Part shown: in pieces, positions 32,648 to 41,004 of the stretch
Layout of the letters: each line of letters starts with the position of its first letter
Position numbering within the stretch: the first letter of the stretch is position 1
Origin: Desulfobacteraceae bacterium
Lineage (GTDB): Bacteria > Desulfobacterota > Desulfobacteria > Desulfobacterales > JAABRJ01
Assembly (NCBI GenBank): GCA_022340425.1
Contig: JAJDNY010000094.1
Location: forward strand, 1-41,487
DNA length: 41,487 bases
Direction of reading: 5' to 3'
Translations under genes and position numbers: made by a program
Notes under the pieces: generated by a model
Told to the model about the DNA's origin: nothing
The model's input: only the letters and a program-made list of their open reading frames with translations
Database searches by the model: none

Positions 32648-33397
32648 CTAATTGGACGGCGGCAGGATCTTGAGGTTCCCCTTGCCCGTTTCCTGCCCCT
32701 CGTAGACAAGGCTCTCGGGCGCAGAGATGATTTTGCCCTTCCGGTCGATGACGGTGTTGTCGTCCAGAATTAGCAATCCCAGTTTGTCCATCACATCGTT
32801 TTTGTACTTGTACTCGTATTGCATCTGTTGGCGGTTGAGGCGGTAGTTGACAAACAGCCACAGCAGCCAGAGCAGGACGGCGACCCCCAGAAGCACCGCG
32901 GTGCCGATCAGGATATGGCTCAAGGCCCTTTCGCCGGCGTTGATGATGAAAAGAAAAATGTCATCCATCTTAAAGAGCAGCATCGAGCCGGTGACGATCA
33001 GAAAGAGGATCGGCAGCAGTGGCACCTGGCGCATGTTGCTCAGATAGGCGCTCAGCTTCATGAAATGGTTTTTCGATTCCTCGCCGTTCACCGGATTGCC
33101 GGCGATCTCCTCGTCGGCCGGGTTGATCCCGAAAAAAAACTTGTTGAACGCCAGAATGAAGATGCCCAACAGGAACGTGCAGGCCACCGGGATGATGAAG
33201 GCGGAATAAAAATAGAGCTTCCAGGGAAACGCGCCTTTTTCCGGCCCCATGTTGCCCACAAAGCTGACCAGGAAAATGAGGATTTCGATGGCCACGATGA
33301 AATAAAGGTAGTTCAGGAAAAAACTCTTCAGTTGGACGGCGTCGAACAGTCGCGCCACCCCGACAAAGCGTTCGGTATTCTGATGTCGCTTGCCCAT
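32648..33397 (-). CDS. Uncharacterised four-helix membrane protein A
   Basis: 249 aa. Four transmembrane helices (about 28-50, 62-88, 125-150, 160-186). Conserved with its paralogue: FVGVARLFDAVQLKSFFLNY, LYFIVAIEILIFLVSFV, WKLYFYSAFIIPVACTFLLG, FNKFFFG, and after helix 4 NRQQMQYEYKYKNDVMDKLG then LLILDDNTVIDRKGKIIS, a short strand-rich tail that looks like the start of a PAS-like or receiver-like sheet but is too short to be one. ATG 33397 follows AAAGGTGAG. First gene of the A-B-A' cluster; no assigned function. Confidence 0.65.
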   Translation of the reverse strand: MGKRHQNTERFVGVARLFDAVQLKSFFLNYLYFIVAIEILIFLVSFVGNMGPEKGAFPWKLYFYSAFIIPVACTFLLGIFILAFNKFFFGINPADEEIAGNPVNGEESKNHFMKLSAYLSNMRQVPLLPILFLIVTGSMLLFKMDDIFLFIINAGERALSHILIGTAVLLGVAVLLWLLWLFVNYRLNRQQMQYEYKYKNDVMDKLGLLILDDNTVIDRKGKIISAPESLVYEGQETGKGNLKILPPSN

Positions 33398-34295
33398 CTT
33401 GCTCACCTTTCCATACCCGAAGGGCCGCCCCGTCAGGACTGCGGCCTTTTTTTCGATACTTGCGACCCCGCTTGCGCCGGCCCCCACCCCCCAGTGGCAC
33501 CATCCCCGGAGGCCTCACCCTTGGCGGCTTCCGTCCGGGAATTTTTTGGGACCGGGGGCTTTCGGGCGCTTACCACGACTGGAGGGCGCCGTTTATAAAG
33601 TTTGTTTTCCGGGCGGCCTCCGGCAATCGTCGGGGCCTCCCTCAAGTGGTCCTCTCCGCTGGGGATTTTAGGTGCCCCAATGGGACACCGGTTTCAAAAC
33701 ACCCTGATCGGTGGCCGAGCAACGGTCCTTTAAAACAGGCGACTCCGCAAAGTCCGATTACCGCCTTGGGCCGTATTGCGTAGTCGCTGCGGCGTGGATA
33801 AGCGCCCCTCCCTTTCGGAGATTGGCGCATCATAACCTGGCGGTTTTACCAAATCATCCAGTTTTGGAACTTTTTACCGGCCCCTTAAAATTTGTTTATT
33901 ATACCATCTGGGCAACTGATGGCAAGCATCAGGCAAAAGGGCGGAAGGCGGCGGGGGCGTGGGAGGCCGCTGCTGTGCCTGGGGCCGGCGCTGCAGGCGG
34001 GGCTATCCGCCGGGCGGTGGGCCGAAGCCGAGATAGGGGCTCACGCGCCAGGCGGATTTTACCGACCAGGGGCAGGGGTTCTGTCTTTACGGGGTAAGGG
34101 CAGCGGTGAAAAATAACGCTGCATCGCGCATGCCTTTTTGCCCGCCACCGGCCTTGCATCCCGCGCCCATATCGCGATTGCGTCGCGGGATGGGCCTGGG
34201 TGACGAACCACAATCCGGCGCCTTTTTGGGAATCTGTTCACTCCCGCGATCACTGAAGGAAACCCCGGCCGCCGGGTTCTTCCAATATTCAGACG
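33398..34295. other. Gene-poor 898-bp stretch with palindromes
   Basis: No convincing gene on either strand. Features: a near-palindrome GGTGCCCCAATGGGACACC at 33671-33689 (operator-like, upstream of the A-B-A' genes); an AT-rich patch around 33870-33910 with TTTATTATACC (-10-like); a segment around 33750-33835 that shares TCGCTGCGGC with the other gene-poor region; and a 9-bp inverted repeat CATCCCGCG/CGCGGGATG at 34157-34165 and 34184-34192. A hairpin with imperfect GAAG-AACCCGG/CCGGGG-TT-CTTC arms follows the lactate permease stop at about 34255-34285 but lacks a T-run. Confidence 0.5.
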
Positions 34296-36005
34296 CTATC
34301 GGGTCAGCAGATAAGCGCTAAGGGGATCGTGATAGCCCATCAGGTAAATCGCCAGCAGTCCGAGAATGCCCGTCAGGGTGCAGTAATAGAGGGTCGGGAT
34401 GATGGTCAGGCGCAGGGTGTTGCCCTCCTGGCCCAGCAGCCCGACCGTAGCGGAGGCCGCCACCACGTTGTGGATGCAGAACATATTGCCCGCTGCCGCG
34501 CCCACAGCCTGAAGCGAGACCACAACCACGCCAGAGATGGCCAGATTTTGGGCCACCCCGTGCTGGAAGAGGCTGAACATGAGGTTGCTGATGGTGTTGC
34601 TGCCGGCGATAAAGGCGCCCAGGCCGCCGATGAACGGCGCGAAAAAGGGCCAGACCTTGCCCACATTGGCGGCCACCCATTCGGCCATCGCCAGGGGCAT
34701 GCTGGAGTAGCCGGCGGCGTTGATACCCGAATTGATGTACACCCGCACCATGGGAATTGTGAAGATCAGCACGAAACCGGCCCCCAGCAGAATGCTGCTG
34801 GATTCCCTGATGGCGGCCCCGAGTTCCTCCGGGCTCATGCGATGGAGAAAATAGGTGAGCAGGACCACGAAGCAGAGGATCGCGCCGGGCAGGTAGAGGG
34901 GCACGAAGGCGGCGCTGATTCCGGTGCCGAGGATGTCGGGCCAGGGGAATTTGACGCTTTTGAGCCAATCGCCCAGGGGCAGTTGGCGCAGGCGGGTGAG
35001 CACCAGAACGACGGCTACCAGGAGGTAGGGAATCCAGGCCCGGACCAGGTTCATGGGCTTTTTGGCCGTCAGCGCGTCGAGTTTGATATCCATCCGGCTC
35101 GTCCAACCGGGGCTCCATTCTTCGCGGGGCGGGAAATCCCAGGTGTCCTTGGGCACCAGAAATCCTTTGGTGGCCGCGACGGTCATGATCGCCATGCCGA
35201 CCAGGGCGCCGATCAGGCTGGGGAATTCTGGCCCGAGAAAAATGCCCGTCAGCGCGTAGGGCACGGTGAACGCCAGACCGCCCAGGAGGGAAAATGGCAA
35301 AATGGACAAGCCCTCGGTCCAGGATTTGTTCTTGCCGAAAAAGCGGGTCATCATGACCACCATGAAGGTCGGGATCAAGGTGCCGGCAATGGCGTGCAGG
35401 GTGGCCGAAGCGGCCGTGATCAGCTGCAGGTAGTGGCTGAAGTCCAGGCCCGCTTGGCCCAGCAGTGCGGTAAGTTGGGGGCTTTCCAAACCCCCCTTGA
35501 CACCGATCAGAATGGGGGTTCCGACCGCTCCGAAGGTCACAGGGGTGCTTTGGATCATCATGCCGATCATGACCGCGCCCAAGGCCGGGAAACCGATAGC
35601 CACCATCAGGGGCGCAGCGATGGCCGCCGGGGTGCCGAATCCCGACGCGCCTTCGATAAAGGCGCCGAAAAGCCAGGCGGTCAGCACCACCTGTATCCGA
35701 CGGTCCGGGCTGATCCGGGTGAAGCCGTTGCGGATAGCGGAGATCGCACCTGAATGTTTGAGGGTGTTGAGCAGTAAAATCGCTCCGAAGATGATGAACA
35801 AAATGTCGGCGGTGATAAAAAGCCCCTGGATGGTCGAGGCGAGGATGCGCACCAAGTCCACCTGCCAGAAGAGAAAGGAGATAATCACGGCCACCGCGTA
35901 GCAGATGGGCATGGCCCATTTTGCGGGCCAGCGGAAACCGACCAGCAGAACGGCCGCCGTCAAGATGGGCAGCACGGCCAGAAAAGACTGCAACCCCAAG
36001 CTCAT
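34296..36005 (-). CDS. L-lactate permease (LctP family)
   Basis: 569 aa, about 13-14 transmembrane helices. Imports lactate (or glycolate) with protons. Family marks: FGAFIEGASGFGTPAAIAAP, ALGAVMIGMMIQSTPVTFGA, GTPILIGVKGGLE, the late FFAPFIGGLGAFIAGSNTIS and NLMFSLFQHGVAQNL, and AAGNMFCIHNVVAASATVGL. Together these are specific to LctP/GlcA permeases. The start at 36005 follows GAGGAGG 6 bases away; an upstream ATG (36080) adds no membrane segment. Lactate is a key electron donor in many sulfate reducers, fitting the organism inferred. It lies 113 bp after the binding-protein gene, separated by a GC hairpin at the stop of that gene. Confidence 0.95.
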   Translation of the reverse strand: MSLGLQSFLAVLPILTAAVLLVGFRWPAKWAMPICYAVAVIISFLFWQVDLVRILASTIQGLFITADILFIIFGAILLLNTLKHSGAISAIRNGFTRISPDRRIQVVLTAWLFGAFIEGASGFGTPAAIAAPLMVAIGFPALGAVMIGMMIQSTPVTFGAVGTPILIGVKGGLESPQLTALLGQAGLDFSHYLQLITAASATLHAIAGTLIPTFMVVMMTRFFGKNKSWTEGLSILPFSLLGGLAFTVPYALTGIFLGPEFPSLIGALVGMAIMTVAATKGFLVPKDTWDFPPREEWSPGWTSRMDIKLDALTAKKPMNLVRAWIPYLLVAVVLVLTRLRQLPLGDWLKSVKFPWPDILGTGISAAFVPLYLPGAILCFVVLLTYFLHRMSPEELGAAIRESSSILLGAGFVLIFTIPMVRVYINSGINAAGYSSMPLAMAEWVAANVGKVWPFFAPFIGGLGAFIAGSNTISNLMFSLFQHGVAQNLAISGVVVVSLQAVGAAAGNMFCIHNVVAASATVGLLGQEGNTLRLTIIPTLYYCTLTGILGLLAIYLMGYHDPLSAYLLTR

Positions 36006-36098
36006 GTCGCCTCCTCTGTAAAAATTGAAGGGTGATGGTGTGCTATGGGCTCTCGCGGCTTTCGCTATTGGCGCTTGCACTGGTCTTCATCTGAAGGC

Positions 36099-36119
36099 GG
36101 GCGCACGGCCCGCGCGCCC
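36099..36119 (-). other. Hairpin at the end of the binding-protein gene
   Basis: GGGCGC (36099-36104)/GCGCCC (36114-36119), 9-nt loop; the stem begins at the last base of the TAG stop. No T-tract. It may pause or end transcription between the binding-protein gene and the lactate permease. Confidence 0.4.
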
Positions 36120-37042
36120 TATTCATAGGCATCGCCAGATCTCAGTTTCTCCTCGGTGCGTTTTTGCTCCAGCAGCGCCTGCTTGCGGGCGACGAATTTG
36201 TTGCGCAGCAACTGGGCCCGGGTGACCCGCGCCTCCCGGGTCGGTTTCAGGCCCGCCCACTGCATGTCCACAAAATAGCGGTACTCCAGCAAATCCATGG
36301 TGCCATCATTTTTGACCTGGCTGATGAAAAGGTTCAGCCAGCCCAGAAAATCGGGGTCCCCCTTGCGCACCGCAAACCCGTAATCCTCCCGGGTTACCGG
36401 CGCCAGCAGCGGCTTGATGCGCGCGGACATCTCCGGGTGGGTACGGGACCAAATTTGAACAAAGGGCGAATCATGGACCGTGGCGTCCACTTCCCCCTTG
36501 ACCAGGGCCGCGACCGCCTCCGGGTGATCGGGAAAGGTTTTGATGGCCTCGGCCGGAAAGAGCTCGCGCGCAAAGTTTTCGATGGTGGTGTCGGCTTTGA
36601 CCCCGATGCGGATCCCCGGAATGTCCACCAGTTCGAAATAGGAGCTGGCCACCGGCGCGACCATCTCTTTTTCGACCAGGGCCGCCTGACTGACCTCGAA
36701 ATACGGGTCCGTGAAGGCGACCTGCAGGCCGCGTTCAACGGTTCGGGTCATAGCGGCGATGATGATGTCCGATTCGCCGGCCAACAGTTTTGGAATTTGA
36801 TCCTTGAACTGATCCGGCATGACAAACCTTGCCTTGACCCCCAGGTGATCGGCGATCAGCCGGGCCAAATCGACATCCAGCCCGAAGATGTCATCTTCGC
36901 CGACCACACAGAAAGGCGGGTAGCCTTTGTTGACGGAGATCACGATTTCACCCTTGGCCTTGATGCGCTCGATTTCTCCGGCGTTTGCCTGGGTGAGCGC
37001 CAGCCATGGGATTGCCAGTAAAATTATGAATACCCCTTTCAT
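36119..37042 (-). CDS. Periplasmic amino-acid-type solute-binding protein
   Basis: 307 aa. Signal peptide MKGVFIILLAIPWLALTQ, cleavage near ANAGE. Bilobed PBPb fold: ERIKAKGEIVISVNKGYPPF, GLDVDLARLIADHLGVKARF, KLLAGESDIIIAAMTRTVER, FTDPYFEVSQAALVEKE, IRIGVKADTTIENFARELFP, VKGEVDATVHDSPFVQIW and VTREDYGFAVRKGDPDFLGW. The sequence is close to polar amino-acid or dicarboxylate binders (GlnH/ArtJ-like). No ABC permease is adjacent. The C-terminal 40 residues (RAQLLRNKFVARKQALLEQK) form an extra charged helix beyond the normal fold. It follows the aspartase fusion gene by 117 bp; GGAGG precedes the ATG. Confidence 0.85.
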   Translation of the reverse strand: MKGVFIILLAIPWLALTQANAGEIERIKAKGEIVISVNKGYPPFCVVGEDDIFGLDVDLARLIADHLGVKARFVMPDQFKDQIPKLLAGESDIIIAAMTRTVERGLQVAFTDPYFEVSQAALVEKEMVAPVASSYFELVDIPGIRIGVKADTTIENFARELFPAEAIKTFPDHPEAVAALVKGEVDATVHDSPFVQIWSRTHPEMSARIKPLLAPVTREDYGFAVRKGDPDFLGWLNLFISQVKNDGTMDLLEYRYFVDMQWAGLKPTREARVTRAQLLRNKFVARKQALLEQKRTEEKLRSGDAYE

Positions 37043-37153
37043 GTTAGGCCTCCATCGTTTGGTATGGGGTTTGGAGGAACTCAGGCGGATGGCCCCAAGC
37101 TTGTGGGTGGTCCTGCCCGGGGTTTTTTACGGTCCCTTTCATCCGCAACTTTT

Positions 37154-37170
37154 CGCGGATTAAATCCGCG
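37154..37170 (-). other. Palindrome across the aspartase stop codon
   Basis: CGCGGAT (37154-37160) and ATCCGCG (37164-37170) with 3-nt spacer TAA. It overlaps the stop codon of the cNMP-aspartase gene. No T-run. Possible mRNA 3'-end or processing hairpin inside the operon. Confidence 0.4.
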
Positions 37171-39016
37171 GCCGGGTCATTTTCTGGGGAGAGAGAATGT
37201 CTTCCAGTTGGCTTTGGTTCAGAAGGTTTTCCTCCAGGACCAGATCCATGACGCTCTTATTTGTCTCCAGCGCTTTTTTGGCGATCCGGGTGGCGTTTTC
37301 GTAGCCGATGTGGGGCACCAGCGCCGTGACGATCCCGATGCTGTTGGCCACGTAATCGCGGCAGCGCTCACGGTTGGCCGTGATGCCCTTGATGCAGCGG
37401 TGGGTCAGGGTGTTGACGGCCTGGATCAGCATCCTCAGCGATTGAAAACAGTTGAATGCGAGCACCGGCTCCATGACGTTGAGCTGCAGCTGACCGGCCT
37501 CGGCCGCCAGCGTGACGGTCAAATCGTTTCCAATGACCTGAAAGGCCACCTGATTGACCACCTCGGGGATCACCGGGTTGACCTTGCCCGGCATGATGGA
37601 GGACCCCGGCGCCATAGGGGGCAGGTTGATTTCGTTCAGCCCCGCCCGGGGGCCGCTGCTGAGCAGCCGCAGGTCGTTGCAGATTTTGGATATCTTGACG
37701 GCAATCCGTTTGAGCACGCTCGAGAACATGACAAAGGCGCCCATGTCGGAGGTCGCCTCCATCAGGTTTTCGGCTTGGACCAGCTCGAATTTGGCGATCC
37801 GCGAGAGCTCCTCGATGGCCAGGCTGGAGTACTCCGGTTTGGCCGTGATGCCGGTACCGATGGCCGTGGCCCCCAGGTTGATCTCCCGGAACAGCTGGAC
37901 CACGACGTTGATCCGCTGGATGTCCTCCTTGACCGTCACCCGGAAGCCTTCGAATTCCTGCCCGAGGGTCATGGGAACGGCATCCTGGAGCTGCGTGCGC
38001 CCCATTTTGATCACATCCGAGAATTCCACCGATTTCTGCTTCAGTTCGTAGGCCAGATCCGCCAGGGCGTCGGTGAGCTCGCTGTAACTGAGCAGGATGG
38101 CCAACCGAATCGCCGTGGGGTAGGCGTCGTTCGTGGACTGCGATTTGTTCACATGATTGTTGGGGTGAATGATATCGTATTCGCCCCTGGAGCGGCCGAG
38201 GATTTCCAGGGCCCGGTTGGCGATGACCTCGTTGGCGTTCATGTTGGTGGAGGTGCCCGCGCCGCCCTGGATCATGTCAACGACGAATTGGCCGTGCAGA
38301 TTGCCGGCAATGATTTCATCACAGGCCTTGCAGATGGCCTCCCCCACCTCTTTGTCCAGGTCTCCCAGCTTTTGATTGGCTTTGGCGGCCGCTTTTTTGA
38401 CCATCGCCAGGGCTTTGACGAAGTTGGGGAAATGCGACAGCGGGATGCCGGTGATGTCATAGTTCTCAAGGGCCCTGAGAGTCTGGACACCAAAGTAAGC
38501 ATCGGCCGGCACCTCCCGCTCACCGAGCAGATCGTGTTCCAGGCGCTGTTTGCCCCCGGCCGGTGCCGCTATCGCTGCCCCCCGGTATCCAAAACTCGCA
38601 TACTTCAACCGGTAGGCCATGACCCGGGCGACCTGGGATAGGATTTTGCCCGCCATTTCCGGGTTCTGTTTCAGGATCTCTTCGACCGCCTGGCGCTCCA
38701 GCGCCAAGACGCGGCTGTCCACCACGGCCCGGCAGGTATTGGTATGCTCGTCTTCATCCAGCATGGCGCCTTCGCCCACAAAGTTGCCCTCACCGATCCG
38801 CGCCACCGTTCTTTGAACATCCCCGATTCCCCTCAGGATTTCCACCTCCCCCGCCTGGATGACGAACATTTCCGTGCGTGTTGTGCCGGCGTGAAAGAGG
38901 TAAGCTCCCAACGGATAGGTTCTGCGGGTGACTTTCTGCGCCAGAAGATCCAGTTCGGCTTCCGACAAGTCCTTGAACAAGACGATGTTTTTTAAAATGG
39001 ATGCTGATTCTGGCAT
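37160..39016 (-). CDS. aspA: Aspartate ammonia-lyase fused to an N-terminal cyclic-nucleotide-binding domain
   Basis: 618 aa. Residues 8-135 are a CRP/cNMP-type beta-roll: ILKNIVLFKDLSEAELDLLA, FHAGTTRTEMFVIQAGEVEI, IGEGNFVGEGAMLDEDEHTN, CRAVVDSRVLALERQAVEEI. Residues 158-618 are a full fumarase/aspartase enzyme: EHDLLGEREVPADAYFGVQT, GGAGTSTNMNANEVIANRAL, HPNNHVNKSQSTNDAYPTAI and the signature APGSSIMPGKVNPV (471-483; the GSS loop holds the catalytic Ser). It deaminates aspartate to fumarate and ammonia. In the cNMP pocket, the Glu82-to-Arg96 distance is longer than in CRP, so binding of a cyclic nucleotide is not certain. It sits between a dicarboxylate/amino-acid symporter and a binding protein. 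Start at 39016 after AAAGGGGGAC. Confidence 0.92.
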   Translation of the reverse strand: MPESASILKNIVLFKDLSEAELDLLAQKVTRRTYPLGAYLFHAGTTRTEMFVIQAGEVEILRGIGDVQRTVARIGEGNFVGEGAMLDEDEHTNTCRAVVDSRVLALERQAVEEILKQNPEMAGKILSQVARVMAYRLKYASFGYRGAAIAAPAGGKQRLEHDLLGEREVPADAYFGVQTLRALENYDITGIPLSHFPNFVKALAMVKKAAAKANQKLGDLDKEVGEAICKACDEIIAGNLHGQFVVDMIQGGAGTSTNMNANEVIANRALEILGRSRGEYDIIHPNNHVNKSQSTNDAYPTAIRLAILLSYSELTDALADLAYELKQKSVEFSDVIKMGRTQLQDAVPMTLGQEFEGFRVTVKEDIQRINVVVQLFREINLGATAIGTGITAKPEYSSLAIEELSRIAKFELVQAENLMEATSDMGAFVMFSSVLKRIAVKISKICNDLRLLSSGPRAGLNEINLPPMAPGSSIMPGKVNPVIPEVVNQVAFQVIGNDLTVTLAAEAGQLQLNVMEPVLAFNCFQSLRMLIQAVNTLTHRCIKGITANRERCRDYVANSIGIVTALVPHIGYENATRIAKKALETNKSVMDLVLEENLLNQSQLEDILSPQKMTRPRI

Positions 39017-39183
39017 GGGTCCCCCTTTTCGGTAAGTGACAGGTTCTCTCGGATGTGCAAACTCCCCGGCTGTGCGGTTTCCGCAACCCCGGTCGCACGA
39101 CGTTTGGGGCATTTGGGGTGGCGGCAGAGGGTTTCCAACCGCCGGACCATGGCGCCTTTTTTTCGGCACCCCAATGTTTCAGC

Positions 39184-40491
39184 TTATCCCGAGCTCTCGG
39201 CGGCCGCTGTTTGGGGGGCCTCCTTTTCCCAGTAAGTTGAATCCAATTCCCCTTCGCTCTTCGCCACGGCGCAGGTGACCGCGAGGTCCCCGGTGACATT
39301 GACGGCGGTTCGCCCCATGTCCAGGAGCGCATCGATGCCGAAAATCATGGCATAGGCCATGGCCACCGATGTTCCCGGCTCGACCTTCAAGCCGACTGAA
39401 TTGAGCACCATCAGCAGCATAATGGCGCCGGCCCCGGGCACGCCGGCGGTGCCGATGGAGGCCAGCACGGCCGTCATGATGACCGTCATCTGCTGGCTGA
39501 TGGTCAACGGAGAGCCGATGGCAAAACCGACGAAAATGGCGCAGACGCCCTGGTAAATGGCCGTGCCGTCCATATTGATGGTGGCGCCCAGCGGCAGGGT
39601 GAATGAAAAAACCCCTTTGGAGACACCCATCTCGTTTTGAGCGACATCCAGGCTCACCGGCAGCGTGCCGCCGCTGCTGCGCGTCACGAAGGCTGTAATC
39701 GTGGCCTCTCTGGCTTTTGCAAAAAACAGTCTGGGGCTGACACGAAAGATCGCCAGCAAGGCGCCGTAGATCAGCAGGTAATGAAGGGCAAAGGCAACAT
39801 AGACAGCCAATGTCACCATGCCCAGGGGGCCGAAGGCTTCCGCCCCCTGTTTGCCGAAGACAACCGCGATCAGAGCGAATACGCCGATGGGCGCATACTG
39901 CAAGATCCAGTGAACCACCTTGTACATGATCTCGCCGCAACCCTCAAAAAACCTGAACACGGTATTGGCGGCCTCCCGGACGCGCTCCTCCCCGCTTTCG
40001 CGAAGAAACGCCAGGCCGATTCCAAAGATGATACAAAAGAAAATCGTCGGCAGAATTTCCCCGGTCGCAAAGGCACTGAAGGGGTTCACCGGAACTACGT
40101 TGATCAGCGTGTCAAGCAGGGAAGGTTGCGTCAGTTCCTTGCCGAACGCACTGGCTGTCCCGGCAAGCTGCAGCCCTTTACCCGGCTGGAAGATATTGCC
40201 CATGATCAACCCCAGCGCCACCGCAAAGGCCGTGGTGATCGTGTAAATCACCAGCGCTTTGACGCCCACCCGCCCCAGTCGCGCGGGATGGATACTGGCC
40301 GCCCCGACAATCAGGGTGAACATCACCACCGGCATCACGATCATCTTGAGCAAGCGGACGAAGATGTCGCCGAAGGGGCTCACCCAGACGATGCCCGGTC
40401 CGAACACCAGGCCGGCGACCGCTCCCAGGACCAGGCCAAGGAGAATGCGGATCAGCAAGTTGATTTTAAAATACCATCCCAGCCATTTCAT
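39184..40491 (-). CDS. Dicarboxylate/amino-acid:cation symporter (DAACS, GltP/DctA-type)
   Basis: 435 aa, about eight helices plus two re-entrant loops. Family motifs: [35 protein letters not shown] (serine-rich loop), [20 protein letters not shown] (the NMDGT cation/substrate site), [17 protein letters not shown] and [20 protein letters not shown] with the substrate-binding NVTGD. Imports glutamate, aspartate or C4-dicarboxylates with Na+ or H+. Adjacent to an aspartase gene (167 bp) on the same strand, which suggests aspartate as substrate. Start at 40491 after AAGGGGGGC. Confidence 0.93.
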   Translation of the reverse strand: MKWLGWYFKINLLIRILLGLVLGAVAGLVFGPGIVWVSPFGDIFVRLLKMIVMPVVMFTLIVGAASIHPARLGRVGVKALVIYTITTAFAVALGLIMGNIFQPGKGLQLAGTASAFGKELTQPSLLDTLINVVPVNPFSAFATGEILPTIFFCIIFGIGLAFLRESGEERVREAANTVFRFFEGCGEIMYKVVHWILQYAPIGVFALIAVVFGKQGAEAFGPLGMVTLAVYVAFALHYLLIYGALLAIFRVSPRLFFAKAREATITAFVTRSSGGTLPVSLDVAQNEMGVSKGVFSFTLPLGATINMDGTAIYQGVCAIFVGFAIGSPLTISQQMTVIMTAVLASIGTAGVPGAGAIMLLMVLNSVGLKVEPGTSVAMAYAMIFGIDALLDMGRTAVNVTGDLAVTCAVAKSEGELDSTYWEKEAPQTAAAESSG

Positions 40492-41004
40492 AAGCCCCCC
40501 TTGTTCACCCTATGGATATGGAATGTGGATAAACGCGCTTCAGACCCCTCCCAGCGGCAAAATGGCAAATGGACCGACCATTGAAAGTCGATCAGATGGA
40601 CTCGCTTTTTGGGCGCCCGGAAGCCTTGGCTAGCCCAAATAGGGTCATCCCGTGCGGTAAAATTTAGAAAAAGTTTGCCCCGCGAAAATAGATTTGCCGG
40701 GCGCCGTTGCCGGGTGATCTGGCCGCTGCCTGATACGTGAAAGAAGACCTTCGGCAGGCCTTGCGCACAAAGGCTTTGACCAAGGAGATGTCTCCGATTC
40801 CATTAAAGCACACGTGAAACAAATCTCCAAAACTGCGAAGATGGTGGAAAGTCTGGAGTGGTATGCCGTGAGCATATTTCAAATTTTGACCCTGACAGCG
40901 GTAGCTCCTGGTCGCGAATTGATTACCCCTTCTTTTTCCAGAGGGCCGGCTGTCCCGCCGTAAAATCCGGCAATAACGGCATCTTCAACCGTCATCAAAG
41001 GCTC
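40492..41004. other. Intergenic stretch before the DUF72 gene
   Basis: About 510 bp without a supported gene. On the plus strand a frame from about 40728 to 40961 reads GLAHKGFDQGDVSDSIKAHV and VKQISKTAKMVESLEWYAVS and could be a remnant, but it has no start, no ribosome-binding site and no homologue I recognise; minus-strand frames over the same part are no better. Composition is more AT-rich than in adjacent genes. Confidence 0.4.

Noticed and set aside
33711-34097. Plus-strand frame of 128 codons in the gene-poor stretch
   Set aside because: Second half is Ala/Gly/Arg repeats, no ribosome-binding site, no recognisable fold; overlaps repeat-like text.
34329-35753. Plus-strand open frame of 474 codons opposite the lactate permease
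   Set aside because: His/Gln/Asp/Gly-rich antisense shadow; the minus strand carries clear LctP motifs.
37064-38641. Plus-strand open frame of 525 codons opposite the cNMP-aspartase
   Set aside because: Antisense shadow of a gene with unmistakable aspartase signatures.
40645-40882. Minus-strand frames of 72 and 76 codons before the DUF72 gene
   Set aside because: Two overlapping frames of equal quality, no ribosome-binding site and no family resemblance.
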